Source of the DNA: Agathobaculum ammoniilyticum
GTDB lineage: Bacteria; Bacillota; Clostridia; Oscillospirales; Butyricicoccaceae
NCBI RefSeq assembly: GCF_025567315.1
Contig: NZ_JAOQJE010000003.1
Location: 1 to 64,000 of the forward strand
Length of the DNA: 64,000 nucleotides
Reading direction: 5' to 3'
The notes beneath the pieces are model-generated. The model had not been told where the DNA came from and searched no databases. It worked only from the letters and a program-made list of their open reading frames with translations. The number at the start of each line of letters is the position of its first letter. The stretch's first letter is position 1. Positions 25,107 to 34,800 of this stretch are shown one piece after another. The position numbers and the translations under genes were made by a program.

Positions 25107-26951
25107 TTATTCCTGTTTCTTTTCCAGCATCCCCATAAATTCCTCTCCTGTGATGGTTTCCTTTTCCAGCAGGAAATGCGCCAGCCGGTGCAGCGACTCC
25201 ATATTTTCCTGCAAAATGCCGATCGCTTTCTCATGCGCCGCCTTAACGGTCGCCACGACCTCCTGATCGATGTGCGCCGCAGTTTCCGCTGAGCAGGCCA
25301 GCGAAGCGTCGCTCGACAAATACTGGTTCGTCACGGTTTCCAACGCAACCATATCGAATTTGCGGCTCATGCCATACCGGGCGATCATCGCGCGCGTCAG
25401 TTTGGTCGCCTGCTCAATATCATTGGAGGCGCCTGTCGTGACCGAACCGAAGACCAGCTCCTCGGCCGAACGGCCGCCGGTAAGCGTCGTCACCTTGTTC
25501 AGCAGTTCCTCCCTGCTCATCAGATAATGCTCGCCCTCGTCCACCTGCATGGTATAACCCAGCGCGCCCGAGGTGCGCGGCACGATCGTGATTTTGGTAA
25601 CCGGCGCCGAATTGCTCTGCTTGGCCGCGACCAGCGCGTGACCGATCTCGTGGTATGCAACAATCTCCTTTTCCTTGGGACTGAGCACCGCGTTTTTGCG
25701 CTGCGCACCCGCGATAACCGTCTCCACGCTTTCCTCCAGATCGGGCTGCTCGACCGCGTTCCGCCCCAGCCGGACCGCCCGCAGCGCCGCCTCGTTGATG
25801 ATGTTTGCCAAGTCCGCGCCGGACGCGCCCGAGGTTGCCCGCGCGATCGCATTGAAATCGATATGACCGGACATATGCACGTCCTTAGCGTGGACCTTCA
25901 AAATCGCAATACGTCCCTGCAGGTCGGGCAGTTCGACAGGGATGCGGCGGTCAAACCGGCCTGGGCGCAGCAGCGCGGGGTCGAGCGATTCCGGCCGGTT
26001 GGTCGCGGCCAGGATCACAACGCCCTTGGTCCCGTCAAAACCGTCCATTTCGGTCAAAAGCTGGTTGAGCGTCTGTTCACGCTCGTCGTTGCCGCCAAAG
26101 CCCGCGCCATCGCGCTTTTTACCGATGGTATCAATCTCGTCAATGAATACGATGCAGGGCGCTTTCTCGCTCGCCTGCTTGAACAGGTCGCGCACCTTGG
26201 CCGCGCCCATGCCGACAAACATCTCGACAAACTCCGAGCCGGAGATCGAGAAGAACGGTACATGCGCCTCACCCGCGACCGCCTTGGCAAGCAGCGTTTT
26301 ACCGGTACCCGGCGGGCCGACGAGCAACGCGCCCTTGGGCAGCTTGGCACCGATCGACGCATACTTTCCCGGGTTGTGGAGGAAGTCTACAATCTCCCGC
26401 AGGGCCTCCTTCGCCTCGTCCTGTCCGGCGACGTCCGCAAAGGTCTTGCCGGTTTCGGTTTCGGCATAGATCTTGGCGTTGGATTTGCCGAAGCTCATGG
26501 CGTTCCCGCCCATACTCTTCATCATTTTTTTGCTGAGCCACTGGCCGACCACCAAGATAATGACGATTGGGATCGCATAGCCAAGCAGCAGGCTCAGCAA
26601 CGGCGAGGCCTGTGTCGGGATCTCGGAAGCAAATTTTACGCTGTCTGCGTCCAGCAGGCGCTCGACCAAATCCTGATCCGGAAAGATGCCGGTTTTATAG
26701 ACCGCAGCCTTCCCGTCCTCGTTTTTACCTTCAAATACGATCTGCTCCTCCTGCTTGTCGTAGGCAACCGTTTCCACCCGTCCATCGTCCACCATGGACA
26801 GGAATTCATCATAGCCGACTTCGGTCACCTGCCGCTGCGCCAGCATTGGGAACAGCAGCCAATTGAGCAACATGAGCACGACCAATGTGACCGCGTAATA
26901 AAAAATAAGCGGTTTTTTCGGCGTTTTGGAACCATTTGCAGGTCCAACCAT
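25107..26951 (-). CDS. ftsH: ATP-dependent zinc metalloprotease FtsH
   Basis: FtsH is a membrane-anchored AAA+ protease that degrades misfolded membrane proteins and regulators. The 614-residue protein has two N-terminal membrane segments (about 15-36 and 117-139) around an extracytoplasmic loop. Walker A is GPPGTGKT (212-219), Walker B CIVFIDEID, the SRH region has ATNRPESLDPALLRPGRFD, and the zinc site is HEIGH (434-438). Length is normal or slightly short. It starts 1 base after the stop of the MarR gene, so its expression is tied to that regulator. This is uncommon, since ftsH usually follows tilS and hpt. Confidence 0.97.
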   Translation of the reverse strand: MVGPANGSKTPKKPLIFYYAVTLVVLMLLNWLLFPMLAQRQVTEVGYDEFLSMVDDGRVETVAYDKQEEQIVFEGKNEDGKAAVYKTGIFPDQDLVERLLDADSVKFASEIPTQASPLLSLLLGYAIPIVIILVVGQWLSKKMMKSMGGNAMSFGKSNAKIYAETETGKTFADVAGQDEAKEALREIVDFLHNPGKYASIGAKLPKGALLVGPPGTGKTLLAKAVAGEAHVPFFSISGSEFVEMFVGMGAAKVRDLFKQASEKAPCIVFIDEIDTIGKKRDGAGFGGNDEREQTLNQLLTEMDGFDGTKGVVILAATNRPESLDPALLRPGRFDRRIPVELPDLQGRIAILKVHAKDVHMSGHIDFNAIARATSGASGADLANIINEAALRAVRLGRNAVEQPDLEESVETVIAGAQRKNAVLSPKEKEIVAYHEIGHALVAAKQSNSAPVTKITIVPRTSGALGYTMQVDEGEHYLMSREELLNKVTTLTGGRSAEELVFGSVTTGASNDIEQATKLTRAMIARYGMSRKFDMVALETVTNQYLSSDASLACSAETAAHIDQEVVATVKAAHEKAIGILQENMESLHRLAHFLLEKETITGEEFMGMLEKKQE

Positions 26952-26952
26952 A

Positions 26953-27414
26953 TCATTTCACCTTTCTTTCCCGTTGTTCCAGCAGCGCGTCCAGATTGCG
27001 CTGCATTTTCTTCATAATCCGATGCACGGTCAGCAATTCCTCGTCCGAGATACCCTGCCGCAGCTGCCGTGCAACCTCCCAACAGCTTTTCTGCAGCTGC
27101 GCCGCCGCTGCGGCGCCTTCCCCGCACAGGCGGAGATGCACGACGCGGCGGTCGCTTTCATCCCGCTCGCAGGCAAGGAAGCCGCGCCGGTGCAGCCCAT
27201 CCACGCTGCGCGCGACCAGCGCCTTGGAAATGCCGCGGGACTGCGCGATGTCGGTTGCGGTATCCTGCTCCGGCGCATAGTGGCACAGGAACAGCAGCAC
27301 CGCGGTTTCGTTCGGCGAAAGCTGGTATCCAGCGGCCGCATCCTGAAGGCAGCTTCGGTACAGCTTTTCCAGCTTGGCCGTATCCTTCAAAAAATCGTCT
27401 TCCCAGTGGAGCAT
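26953..27414 (-). CDS. MarR-family transcriptional regulator
   Basis: The 153-residue protein has a MarR winged helix: LSPNETAVLLFLCHYAPEQD, then IAQSRGISKALVARSVDGLH (recognition helix) and the wing RDESDRRVVHLRL. The start ATG 27414 is preceded by GGGAGG; a longer frame lacks a ribosome site. It is the first gene of a MarR-ftsH-hdeD unit and probably controls it through the dyad in its promoter. Confidence 0.9.
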   Translation of the reverse strand: MLHWEDDFLKDTAKLEKLYRSCLQDAAAGYQLSPNETAVLLFLCHYAPEQDTATDIAQSRGISKALVARSVDGLHRRGFLACERDESDRRVVHLRLCGEGAAAAAQLQKSCWEVARQLRQGISDEELLTVHRIMKKMQRNLDALLEQRERKVK

Positions 27415-27450
27415 TCCACGGCCTCCCTTCCGAATGCTTCCATTATCTCT

Positions 27451-27501
27451 ATGGTACTTCAATTTGTTAACAGCATCAACCATTTATTTGTAAACAATTT
27501 G
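27451..27501 (-). promoter_or_regulatory. Promoter with dyad operator for the MarR-ftsH operon
   Basis: Minus-strand -35 TTGATG (27474-27479), 17-base spacer, -10 TACCAT (27451-27456). CAATTTGTTAACA (27460-27472) and TGTAAACAATTTG (27489-27501) are imperfect inverse copies (11 of 13) that flank the -35. The spacing suits a MarR-type dimer pair; binding is inferred. Confidence 0.65.
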
Positions 27502-27510
27502 CAAAATCAA

Positions 27511-27544
27511 AACGGCCGTCCCCACAGCGCAGGGAGCGGCCGTT
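27511..27544 (-). terminator. Terminator of the MIF-like gene
   Basis: AACGGCCGTCCC (27511-27522) pairs with GGGAGCGGCCGTT (27532-27544) with one bulge, followed on the minus strand by TTGATTTT. Confidence 0.75.
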
Positions 27545-27561
27545 CCGCACACCGAAAAGCC

Positions 27562-27903
27562 TTATTTCATGCTACCCAGAGTACCCCAGTTGGCAAATTC
27601 CCCATAGGAAAGGTAAATGCCATCCTGCGGCAGGCCGGTCGTCTGCTGCACCGCGGTGAACGCGGCCTCAGTAAAGGCTTTCTTGTTTTCAAACTCGGTA
27701 GAGCCGTAGCAGCGCACATCCAGGAACGCCAACTCCCGTTTTCCCCCCGCAAAATACATGCTGTGTCCATCCGAAATATCAACCATCAGCTTTGCCTCGG
27801 TCTTGCCCGGGATCACGCTGATTTTGCGGCCCAACTCGCTTTTGAGCGCGTCTTTTTGCTCTTCGGAAAGGATTTTGGACGTAGAAATACCAATATAAGG
27901 CAT
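27562..27903 (-). CDS. MIF/phenylpyruvate tautomerase-like protein
   Basis: The 113-residue protein belongs to the macrophage migration inhibitory factor family within the tautomerase superfamily. After removal of Met it would expose the catalytic Pro-1 (MPYIGISTSK). The length matches MIF (about 115 residues), and the middle reads KLMVDISDGHSMYFAG, comparable to the MIF PxxxMxFGGS region. ATG 27903 is chosen because all family members start MP; the open frame goes on to 27963. Bacterial members have unknown substrates. It is transcribed alone. Confidence 0.88.
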   Translation of the reverse strand: MPYIGISTSKILSEEQKDALKSELGRKISVIPGKTEAKLMVDISDGHSMYFAGGKRELAFLDVRCYGSTEFENKKAFTEAAFTAVQQTTGLPQDGIYLSYGEFANWGTLGSMK

Positions 27904-28007
27904 AATAAGCACCCCGTTTTCAACTGTTTCTTTTATTATAGCATCCTGCCGCCCCTGTGACAAGCAAACAAATTTATAAACGCTTTGTTAATTTTGCTCA
28001 AATTCTA

Positions 28008-28036
28008 TGCACACACGGCCTGTTTTGTGGTATGAT
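28008..28036 (+). promoter_or_regulatory. Promoter of the alpha/beta hydrolase gene
   Basis: A -10 TATGAT (28031-28036) with extended TGG, and a weak -35 TGCACA (28008-28013) at 17 bases. Confidence 0.55.
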
Positions 28037-28075
28037 ATTGGCAGTAACTCTACCCGCCGAACGGATGTGTGCTAT

Positions 28076-29047
28076 ATGAATATCAAGTGTACCCAAAATA
28101 TTTATAAAAGCGCGAACGGTGTGTCCAATGTCACATACTATATCCTGACGCCGGAACAGTCCGAGCTGCGCGGTATCGTGCAGTTGTCCCACGGCATGTG
28201 CGAATATTTTTCGCGTTATACCGCTTTTGCAAAATATCTGTGCGGTCTCGGCTTTATCGTCTGCGGGAACGACCATATCGGCCACGGCGCTTCGGTTTCC
28301 CGCGATGCCGACCTCGGCTTTTTTTCCGTACGGGACGGCTGGAAGTACCTTGTTGAAGACGTCAAGCAGCTCACCGACCTGATGCAGCACCGATACCCGA
28401 ACCTGCCCTACTTTATCTTGGGGCATTCCATGGGGTCTTTGATCGTGCGCCTGTACCTGACCGAGTACGGCGACCGCTTATCCGGCTGTATCCTGACCGG
28501 CACGGCCGGCCCGCAGCCGGCGGCGATCAGCGCCGCGCACCTTGCCGACTCGATCGCACGCAGCCGCGGCGTGACCTACCGCAGCGGCTTCCTATCCACC
28601 ATCACGTTTCGGGGCTATAACCGCCGGATCAAGAACCCGCACTCGATCTTCGACTGGATCAGCCGTGACAGGGATGTGGTTTCCCTTTACCAGTCGGATG
28701 AAAAATGCAATTTTATCTTCACTGCAACCGGCTTTCGCGACCTGTACACTCTGGTCATCAAGGCCAACGCGAACAGCACGTTCCGCCGGACGCCAAACAC
28801 GCTTCCGCTCCTGTTTCTGTCCGGAGATAAGGATCCTGTCGGAAAATATGGAGAGGGCGTGCGGCGGGTCGTCAACCTGTATCGCGGCGCGGGTCTGAAA
28901 AACATCGAGGTGATTTTCTATAAGGATGCGCGGCACGATATCTTCAACGAGCTTGACCGGCTGCAGGCGTTCGGCGATATTTCCCGCTGGCTGGAAGCGC
29001 AGCTCAGCGCACAGGCTGAAGCGAGGGACGAACAGGCAGTCAACTGA
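28076..29047 (+). CDS. Alpha/beta hydrolase, lysophospholipase-like
   Basis: The 323-residue protein is an alpha/beta hydrolase of the serine aminopeptidase S33/monoglyceride lipase group. Family features are VQLSHGMCEYFSRY (oxyanion region), GNDHIGHGASV, the nucleophile elbow GHSMGS, the acid in SGDKDPVG and the histidine in DARHDIFNE. It has no signal peptide, so it should act in the cytoplasm on lipid or acyl esters. ATG 28076 is preferred over 28007 because the latter lies before the promoter -10; the ribosome site is weak. It is monocistronic. Confidence 0.9.
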   Translation: MNIKCTQNIYKSANGVSNVTYYILTPEQSELRGIVQLSHGMCEYFSRYTAFAKYLCGLGFIVCGNDHIGHGASVSRDADLGFFSVRDGWKYLVEDVKQLTDLMQHRYPNLPYFILGHSMGSLIVRLYLTEYGDRLSGCILTGTAGPQPAAISAAHLADSIARSRGVTYRSGFLSTITFRGYNRRIKNPHSIFDWISRDRDVVSLYQSDEKCNFIFTATGFRDLYTLVIKANANSTFRRTPNTLPLLFLSGDKDPVGKYGEGVRRVVNLYRGAGLKNIEVIFYKDARHDIFNELDRLQAFGDISRWLEAQLSAQAEARDEQAVN

Positions 29048-29055
29048 CAAAGCAA

Positions 29056-29083
29056 AACACCGGCAAAAAGCCGGTGTTTTTTG
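29056..29083. terminator. Terminator of the hydrolase gene
   Basis: AACACCGGC (29056-29064), loop AAAAA, GCCGGTGTT (29070-29078) and a TTTT run. The convergent HAD gene ends directly beside it. Confidence 0.9.
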
Positions 29084-29698
29084 TTACAGCAGGAGGAGCT
29101 CAGACGGATGCGTCAGCCGCATATCAGCCTGCAGCGCATCCGGCGTTTCACTGCCCCACATGGCCAGACCGCTTTTGACCCCCGCCGCCGCGGCACACTG
29201 CATATCGTAGGCACTGTCCCCAATGTAAACGGCCTGCTCCGCCGAACCGCCCAGGCGGCGGATGCATTCCACCAGCCCGTCCGGCGCGGGTTTCGGATGC
29301 TCGATATCGTCCGCGCAGACGATCGCGTCAAAATAGTGGTTCAGCCCCAAAGGGGTAAACCCGTACCCCAACTGCAGCCTAGTGCGCGAGGTCACGATCC
29401 CGCAACGCTTCCCCGCGGCGTGCAGCGCCTCGAGCACGGGGATGATCCCCTCGTAAACCTCCACCTCATGCAGGCGGTCGCGCGACAGCGTCTCCCAGCG
29501 CGCCATGACCGGCTCTATCCTTTCCGCCGGGATAGCCAGCTTTTCCAGGGACTTTCGTCCCGGCATGCCGAACGAAAAGCGCAGCTCCTCCAACGAGTAG
29601 TGGTATCCGAACTCCCGCAGCGCCTGTTGAAAGGATTGCTGGTCAACCGCTGCCGTATCGATCAGGGTCCCGTCAATATCAAAAACAAAACAGTTCAT
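29084..29698 (-). CDS. HAD-superfamily hydrolase (phosphatase)
   Basis: The 204-residue protein has HAD motif I FDIDGTLIDT (residues 6-15), motif II in GIVTSRTRL, and motif III/IV in KPAPDGLVECI and YIGDSAYDMQCA, with a helical cap between. This is the phosphoglycolate phosphatase/beta-phosphoglucomutase-like group. The substrate is unknown. Its ATG overlaps the stop of the ROK regulator (ATGA), so the pair is co-expressed and the regulator probably senses a sugar related to its substrate. Confidence 0.9.
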   Translation of the reverse strand: MNCFVFDIDGTLIDTAAVDQQSFQQALREFGYHYSLEELRFSFGMPGRKSLEKLAIPAERIEPVMARWETLSRDRLHEVEVYEGIIPVLEALHAAGKRCGIVTSRTRLQLGYGFTPLGLNHYFDAIVCADDIEHPKPAPDGLVECIRRLGGSAEQAVYIGDSAYDMQCAAAAGVKSGLAMWGSETPDALQADMRLTHPSELLLL

Positions 29699-30675
29699 AG
29701 GCGTTCCTCCACCAATCCGAGTGCAAGCGCGCACAGTCCAGCCTCATAATCCTGTGTGAATTCCCGCGAAAGCTCGATTACCGGCAGCGCCTGCGGCGGC
29801 AGCGTCTGCGCACAGGCGTTGCGGATACGCTCCACCTTGCCGGAAATCAGCGGGTCGTCGTACAGCACCACGCGGTCCGGATTGAGCAGCGCGGCATACG
29901 CCCGAATCACCTGCATATAGTACGCCACCATATCCGCTCCCGCAAAATGGCTTTTGGCATATTCCAAATTGTTTTTGATCGGTAGATAATGCAGCTCCCC
30001 GGCAAACCCATTCGCGCCATGAAACGCCTTTCCGCCGATCGCGGCGCCCGCGCCGATGCCCGACCGCCCCAGATAAACGCATACCAATGCTTTGGGCGCC
30101 TGCTTTCTCCGGCAGCAGCAGCCGATCGACACCAGATACATATCCCGTTCGACCGCCACGGGCAGGCCGAAGCTATGTTCCAGATGCGCCTGCAAGCTCA
30201 CGCCCCGCAGCTCCGGATGGCCGACCGAGCTGGCCGCCACGCCATTCTGCAGCGGGCCGTCATAGCCCATTGCAGCAGCCGCAAGCTGCGGGTAACGCGC
30301 TTTCACACGCATCGCCAGCGTGTCTATATCGTGCAGGATACCGTTTGTGCTTTCGGCCTCCTCCTGCTCCAGACGTGTTCCATTCAAATCGCACACAAAC
30401 CAGCTGAGCCGCCGCCCCTCCAGCCGCAGGCACAGGCACAGGCGGTATGCCGGATCCAGCGCATACTGCTTCGCGCACCGCCCGCCGGTGGAGGCCGCCG
30501 TTCCGGTTTCCTTCGCCTCTCCCGCTTCCACCAGATCGTCTACGATGCGGCTGACTGTCGGAAAGCTGAGGCCGGTCCGGCGCGCCAGCTCGTTCTTGCT
30601 GTGCTCGCCGCCCCCGCGCATAGCCTCTCGGATCAACGTCATATTGACCTGCTTGAGACGTCCGGCATCCGCCAT
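29695..30675 (-). CDS. ROK-family transcriptional regulator
   Basis: The 326-residue protein combines a winged helix (residues 1-70, with LARRTGLSFPTVSRIVDDLV) and a ROK sugar-kinase-like domain (VYLGRSGIGAGAAIGGKAFH and the GFAGELHYLPI segment). The zinc-binding cysteine cluster of many ROK proteins is not evident. ATG 30675 follows GGGGAGG. Such proteins repress sugar-use genes and respond to a sugar. Here it leads an operon with a HAD phosphatase. Confidence 0.9.
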   Translation of the reverse strand: MADAGRLKQVNMTLIREAMRGGGEHSKNELARRTGLSFPTVSRIVDDLVEAGEAKETGTAASTGGRCAKQYALDPAYRLCLCLRLEGRRLSWFVCDLNGTRLEQEEAESTNGILHDIDTLAMRVKARYPQLAAAAMGYDGPLQNGVAASSVGHPELRGVSLQAHLEHSFGLPVAVERDMYLVSIGCCCRRKQAPKALVCVYLGRSGIGAGAAIGGKAFHGANGFAGELHYLPIKNNLEYAKSHFAGADMVAYYMQVIRAYAALLNPDRVVLYDDPLISGKVERIRNACAQTLPPQALPVIELSREFTQDYEAGLCALALGLVEERL

Positions 30676-30729
30676 TTACCTCCCCTCCTTTTTATCTTAC
30701 TTTTTAATACTTTTTTAATTTCTGTTTTG

Positions 30730-30758
30730 AGTATACCCCGATCCGTCCTTTTTGTCAA
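30730..30758 (-). promoter_or_regulatory. Promoter of the ROK-HAD operon
   Basis: -35 TTGACA (30753-30758), 17-base spacer, -10 TATACT (30730-30735), minus strand. Confidence 0.9.
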
Positions 30759-30762
30759 CAAA

Positions 30763-30796
30763 AAAATACGGGCGGAGTAAAATCCGCCCGTATTTT
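30763..30796 (-). terminator. Terminator of rpe
   Basis: AAAATACGGGCGGA (30763-30776), loop GTAAAA, TCCGCCCGTATTTT (30783-30796): 14-bp perfect stem with T4 on either strand. Confidence 0.9.
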
Positions 30797-30810
30797 CCGG
30801 CTCCGCCGGA

Positions 30811-31494
30811 TTATTTCGTCCAAGCTGCTTTGGCTGCCCCCTCTGCAAAGGCCTGATGGAAGCCCTTGACGTTTGCCGCAATATCGCCGCCAAACACGGC
30901 CGAGCCGGCAACGATCACATCCGCGCCCGCTGCTACAATATCCACGGTATTGTTCAGCTTCGCGCCGCCGTCGATCTCCAGTTCACAGGGATAGCCGTGC
31001 TTCTGGATTTCCGCGCGCACCGTGCGGATCTTGTCCATGCATTCCGGAATGAAGCCCTGGCCGCCGAATCCCGGCTCCACCGTCATAATCAGCACCATAT
31101 CACAGTATGGCAGCAGCGGGAACAACACGTCCGCCGGCGTACCCGGCTTGATCGTGCAGGAAGCCTTGACGCCCGCCGCCTTGATTTTTTTGAGCTGCTC
31201 CAGTGTATCCCCGTTGGATTCGTAGTGTACGGTGATGATATCCGAACCGGCCTTGATAAAATCATCCAGATACCGGTCCGGATCGCTGATCATCAGATGT
31301 ACGTCAAGCACCTTGTCGGTCGCCTTGCGCAGCGCCTTGACAACAGGCGCGCCGATCGTGATGTTTGGAACAAAATGCCCGTCCATGACATCGACATGCA
31401 CATATTCCGCGCCCGCGTCGGTGGCAATTTTGATATCGCGTGCAAGATTTGCGAAATCAGCGGACAAAATAGACGGTGAGAGCTTGATTTCCAT
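30811..31494 (-). CDS. rpe: Ribulose-phosphate 3-epimerase
   Basis: Rpe interconverts ribulose-5-phosphate and xylulose-5-phosphate in the pentose phosphate pathway. The 227-residue TIM barrel has LSPSILSADF, VHVDVMDGHFVPNIT with the metal-site Asp and His, DVHLMISDPDRY, LIMTVEPGFGGQGF and EIDGGAKLNN. All catalytic motifs are present. ATG 31494 follows AGGAGG. The gene is transcribed alone from 31634-31661 with a structured leader; in most Firmicutes it sits with rsgA, which is not here. Confidence 0.96.
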   Translation of the reverse strand: MEIKLSPSILSADFANLARDIKIATDAGAEYVHVDVMDGHFVPNITIGAPVVKALRKATDKVLDVHLMISDPDRYLDDFIKAGSDIITVHYESNGDTLEQLKKIKAAGVKASCTIKPGTPADVLFPLLPYCDMVLIMTVEPGFGGQGFIPECMDKIRTVRAEIQKHGYPCELEIDGGAKLNNTVDIVAAGADVIVAGSAVFGGDIAANVKGFHQAFAEGAAKAAWTK

Positions 31495-31661
31495 TGGTTT
31501 TTCCTCCTGTAACCGCGCGGGAAAGCGCGGCATAATTTGATACCAGGCGCGGCCGCGCCTCCCCTTTTCAGCGCTGCGGCCCGTCTTTTTGAATACGGGA
31601 GCGGCGGGATTCCGCCGCTCCCCCTTTGATTTTATTATACCGCATCCGGCGGGTTTTACAA
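31495..31661 (-). promoter_or_regulatory. Promoter and structured leader of rpe
   Basis: Minus-strand -35 TTGTAA (31656-31661), 16-base spacer, -10 TATAAT (31634-31639). The leader of about 130 bases can form three GC-rich hairpins: GGGAGCGGCGG/CCGCCGCTCCC, the 16-bp palindrome AGGCGCGGCCGCGCCT (31547-31562), and CCGCGC/GCGCGG close to the AGGAGG site. No known riboswitch consensus was recognised. Confidence 0.6.
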
Positions 31662-31794
31662 GACCTGATACGCGCGAGTTTCAAAGAAAACCGGAAAGCA
31701 AATTCATCGCTATTTATCCGGTTGGGATTTGTCCGCGCAGCAAGGATATACAGAGAAAACCCTGAATTCCTCCGGAATTTGTCGCCCTCACCGA

Positions 31795-31823
31795 TTGATT
31801 TATACGGGTAAAACAGGTAAAAT
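31795..31823 (+). promoter_or_regulatory. Promoter of purL
   Basis: TTGATT (31795-31800), 17-base spacer, TAAAAT (31818-31823). No PurR box or guanine riboswitch was recognised in 31662-31865, which otherwise looks non-coding. Confidence 0.6.
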
Positions 31824-31865
31824 AGATAGTATCTTGTTAAGAATAAAAAGAGAGGACACGATACC

Positions 31866-34800
31866 ATGAGCGTCAATCGTTGTTATTCCGAAAAAAAGCC
31901 CGGCTTCGACGTTGAGGCGCGCAGCCTGTTCGCCAGCCTGCACGACCTGCTGGAGATCAAAGGGCTGACCCACGTCCGTTATCTCTGCCGCTACGATACC
32001 GAGGGCCTCGCCCCCGAAGCCTATGAAAAAGCCAAGGGCATCGTCTTTTCCGAGCCGATGGCGGACGTGTGCTACGACGAGGGCTTCCCCCGTCCGGCGG
32101 GCGCTCATACCGTGCTTGCGGTCGAGCCGCTGCCCGGCCAGTTCGATCAGCGCGCGGATTCGTGCGCGCAGTGCATCCAGCTCCTGACCGGCGGCGAGCG
32201 GCCGGCGGTCTCCGCGGCAAAAATCTATGTATTTGAAGGCGCACTGACCGACGCGGACATGGATAAGATCCGCGGCTACCTCATCAACCCGGTCGAGGCG
32301 CGCGAGGCTTCGATGGACAAGCCCGCGACCCTTAGGGTCGAATATGCGATCCCGACCACGGTCGCCTCGGTCGTCGGCTTTATCCATATGGACGAGGCCG
32401 CGCTCTCCGACCTGCTGGCGAACATGGGGCTTGCCATGGACTTGGACGACCTCAAGTTCCTGCAAGCCTACTTCCGCGACGAGGAAAAGCGCGACCCGAC
32501 CATCACCGAGGTGCGCATGGTGGACACCTACTGGTCCGACCACTGCCGTCACACCACGTTCCTGACCGAGATTGACGGCGTGAAGATTGACGACCCGATG
32601 GTGCAGGACGCATTCGACCGGTATCTCAGGGCGCGCGTCGAGGTCTACGGCGAGGAGAAGGCAGCAAAGCGTCCGGTCACCCTGATGGACATTGCCACCG
32701 CAGGCGCAAAGGTACTCAAAAAGCGCGGCTACCTCAAGAATCTCGATGAGTCAGAGGAGATCAACGCCTGCTCGATCAAGGTCAAGGCGCTGGTGGACGG
32801 CCGCTATGAGGACTGGCTGCTGATGTTCAAAAACGAGACCCACAACCACCCGACCGAGATCGAGCCGTTCGGCGGCGCGGCGACCTGCCTCGGCGGCGCG
32901 ATCCGCGACCCGCTCTCCGGCCGTTCCTATGTTTATCAGGCCATGCGCGTGACCGGCGCGGGCGACCCGACGGTGCCGCTCTCCGAAACACTCGAGCACA
33001 AGCTGCCGCAGCGCAAACTGTGCCAAACCGCGGCGGCGGGCTATTCGTCCTACGGCAACCAGATCGGCCTGGCTACCGGCCTGGTGCATGAGATCTATCA
33101 CCCGGGTTATGTAGCCAAGCGTATGGAGATCGGCGCGGTTGTCGGCGCGGCCCCGCTGGAAAACGTCATCCGCGAGGTACCCGAGGCCGGCGATATCGTC
33201 ATCCTGCTCGGCGGCAAGACCGGCCGAGACGGCTGCGGTGGCGCCACCGGCTCCTCCAAAAAGCACACCGAGGAATCGCTTGAAACTTGCGGCGCGGAGG
33301 TGCAGAAAGGCAACCCGCCGGAAGAGCGCAAGATCCAGCGCCTGTTCCGAAACGGCGAGGTCACCCGCATGATCCGCCGCTGCAACGACTTCGGCGCGGG
33401 CGGCGTGTCTGTCGCGATCGGCGAACTGGCGGACGGTCTGGACATCAATCTGGATGCTGTACCCAAGAAATATGACGGGCTGGACGGTACCGAGCTGGCG
33501 ATTTCCGAATCGCAGGAGCGTATGGCGGTCGTCGTGCGTGCGAAAGACGCGGATGCGTTCATCGCCGCCGCCGCAAGGGAAAACATCGAAGCGGTCGCCG
33601 TGGCGACGGTCACAGACAAAAACCGCCTGTGCATGACTTGGAACGGAAACACCATTGTCGATATTTCCCGCGGCTTCCTAAACACCAACGGCTGCGCCAA
33701 GCATGTGACCGCCGAGGTCGCCGCCCTGCCTGTGCCGTCCATCGCGTGTGTACCGGAGGGCCAGACCGAAAAGGAAAAGCTGTTAAACCACGCTTCCACC
33801 CTCGGTATCTGCCTGGAACGCGGCCTTGTCGAGCGGTTTGACGGTTCGATCGGCGCAAACTCGGTGTTCATGCCGTTTGGCGGCAAGTACCAGCTCACCC
33901 CGGCGCAGGTCATGGCCGCGACCATGCCCGCGCTCTCCGGCCAGTGCGAAACTGCCTCCGTGATGGCGTTCGGCTTCGACCCCTACTACACCGAGCGCAA
34001 CCCTTTCCTCGGCGCGTCGGCGGCGGTGATCGAGTCGGTCGCCAAGCTGGTGGCGGCGGGCTGTGACTTTGAGACCGCCTACCTCACTTTCCAAGAATAT
34101 TTTGAGCGGCTGGGCAAGGATCCCAAGCGCTTCGGCAAGCCGCTTTCCGCGCTGCTCGGCGCATACAACGCGCAGGAGGAGCTGTGCCTCGGTGCAATCG
34201 GTGGCAAGGACTCCATGAGCGGTTCGTTCGACGATATGGACGTGCCGCCGACGCTGGTTTCCTTTGCGATCGCCCCGCAGGACGCGTCCCGCCTGATCTC
34301 GCCCGAATTCAAGGCTGCGGGCCACCCCGTCTACTTCTTTGACGCGCCGTATTTCCAGGACGGCTCGCCCGATTACCAGACCATGAAGCACGTCTGGAAC
34401 GAGGTCGCGAACCTTATCGCCGCCGGCAAGGCGGTATCCGCATGGGCTCTGTCCGTGGGCGGCATCGCCGAGGGCGTGGGCAAGATGGCGCTCGGCAACC
34501 AGATCGGCTTTGCGTTTGATGAGTCATTCCCCACCGAAGCGCTGTATCTCAAGAACTTCGGCGGCATCCTGATCGAAGCGGCGGAGGACCTACCCGCTTA
34601 CTGGCTGGTCGGCCGCACGACGGACGACGGCGCGGTCACAGTCGCGGGCGAACGCGTGCCGCTGGACGAGTTGACCGCGGCGTTCGAAAGCCGCCTGGAG
34701 AGCGTGTTCCCGACCCGCGCGGACGCGGCGGACGAGCATCTGGCCAAGGTATCCTGGACCGAGCGCAGCTGCAAGGCCCCGACAGTCAAAACCGCCAAGC

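Noticed and set aside
31568..31876. Minus-strand 102-codon frame upstream of purL
   Set aside because: It overlaps the purL promoter and the rpe leader/promoter, has no ribosome site, and its sequence looks non-coding.
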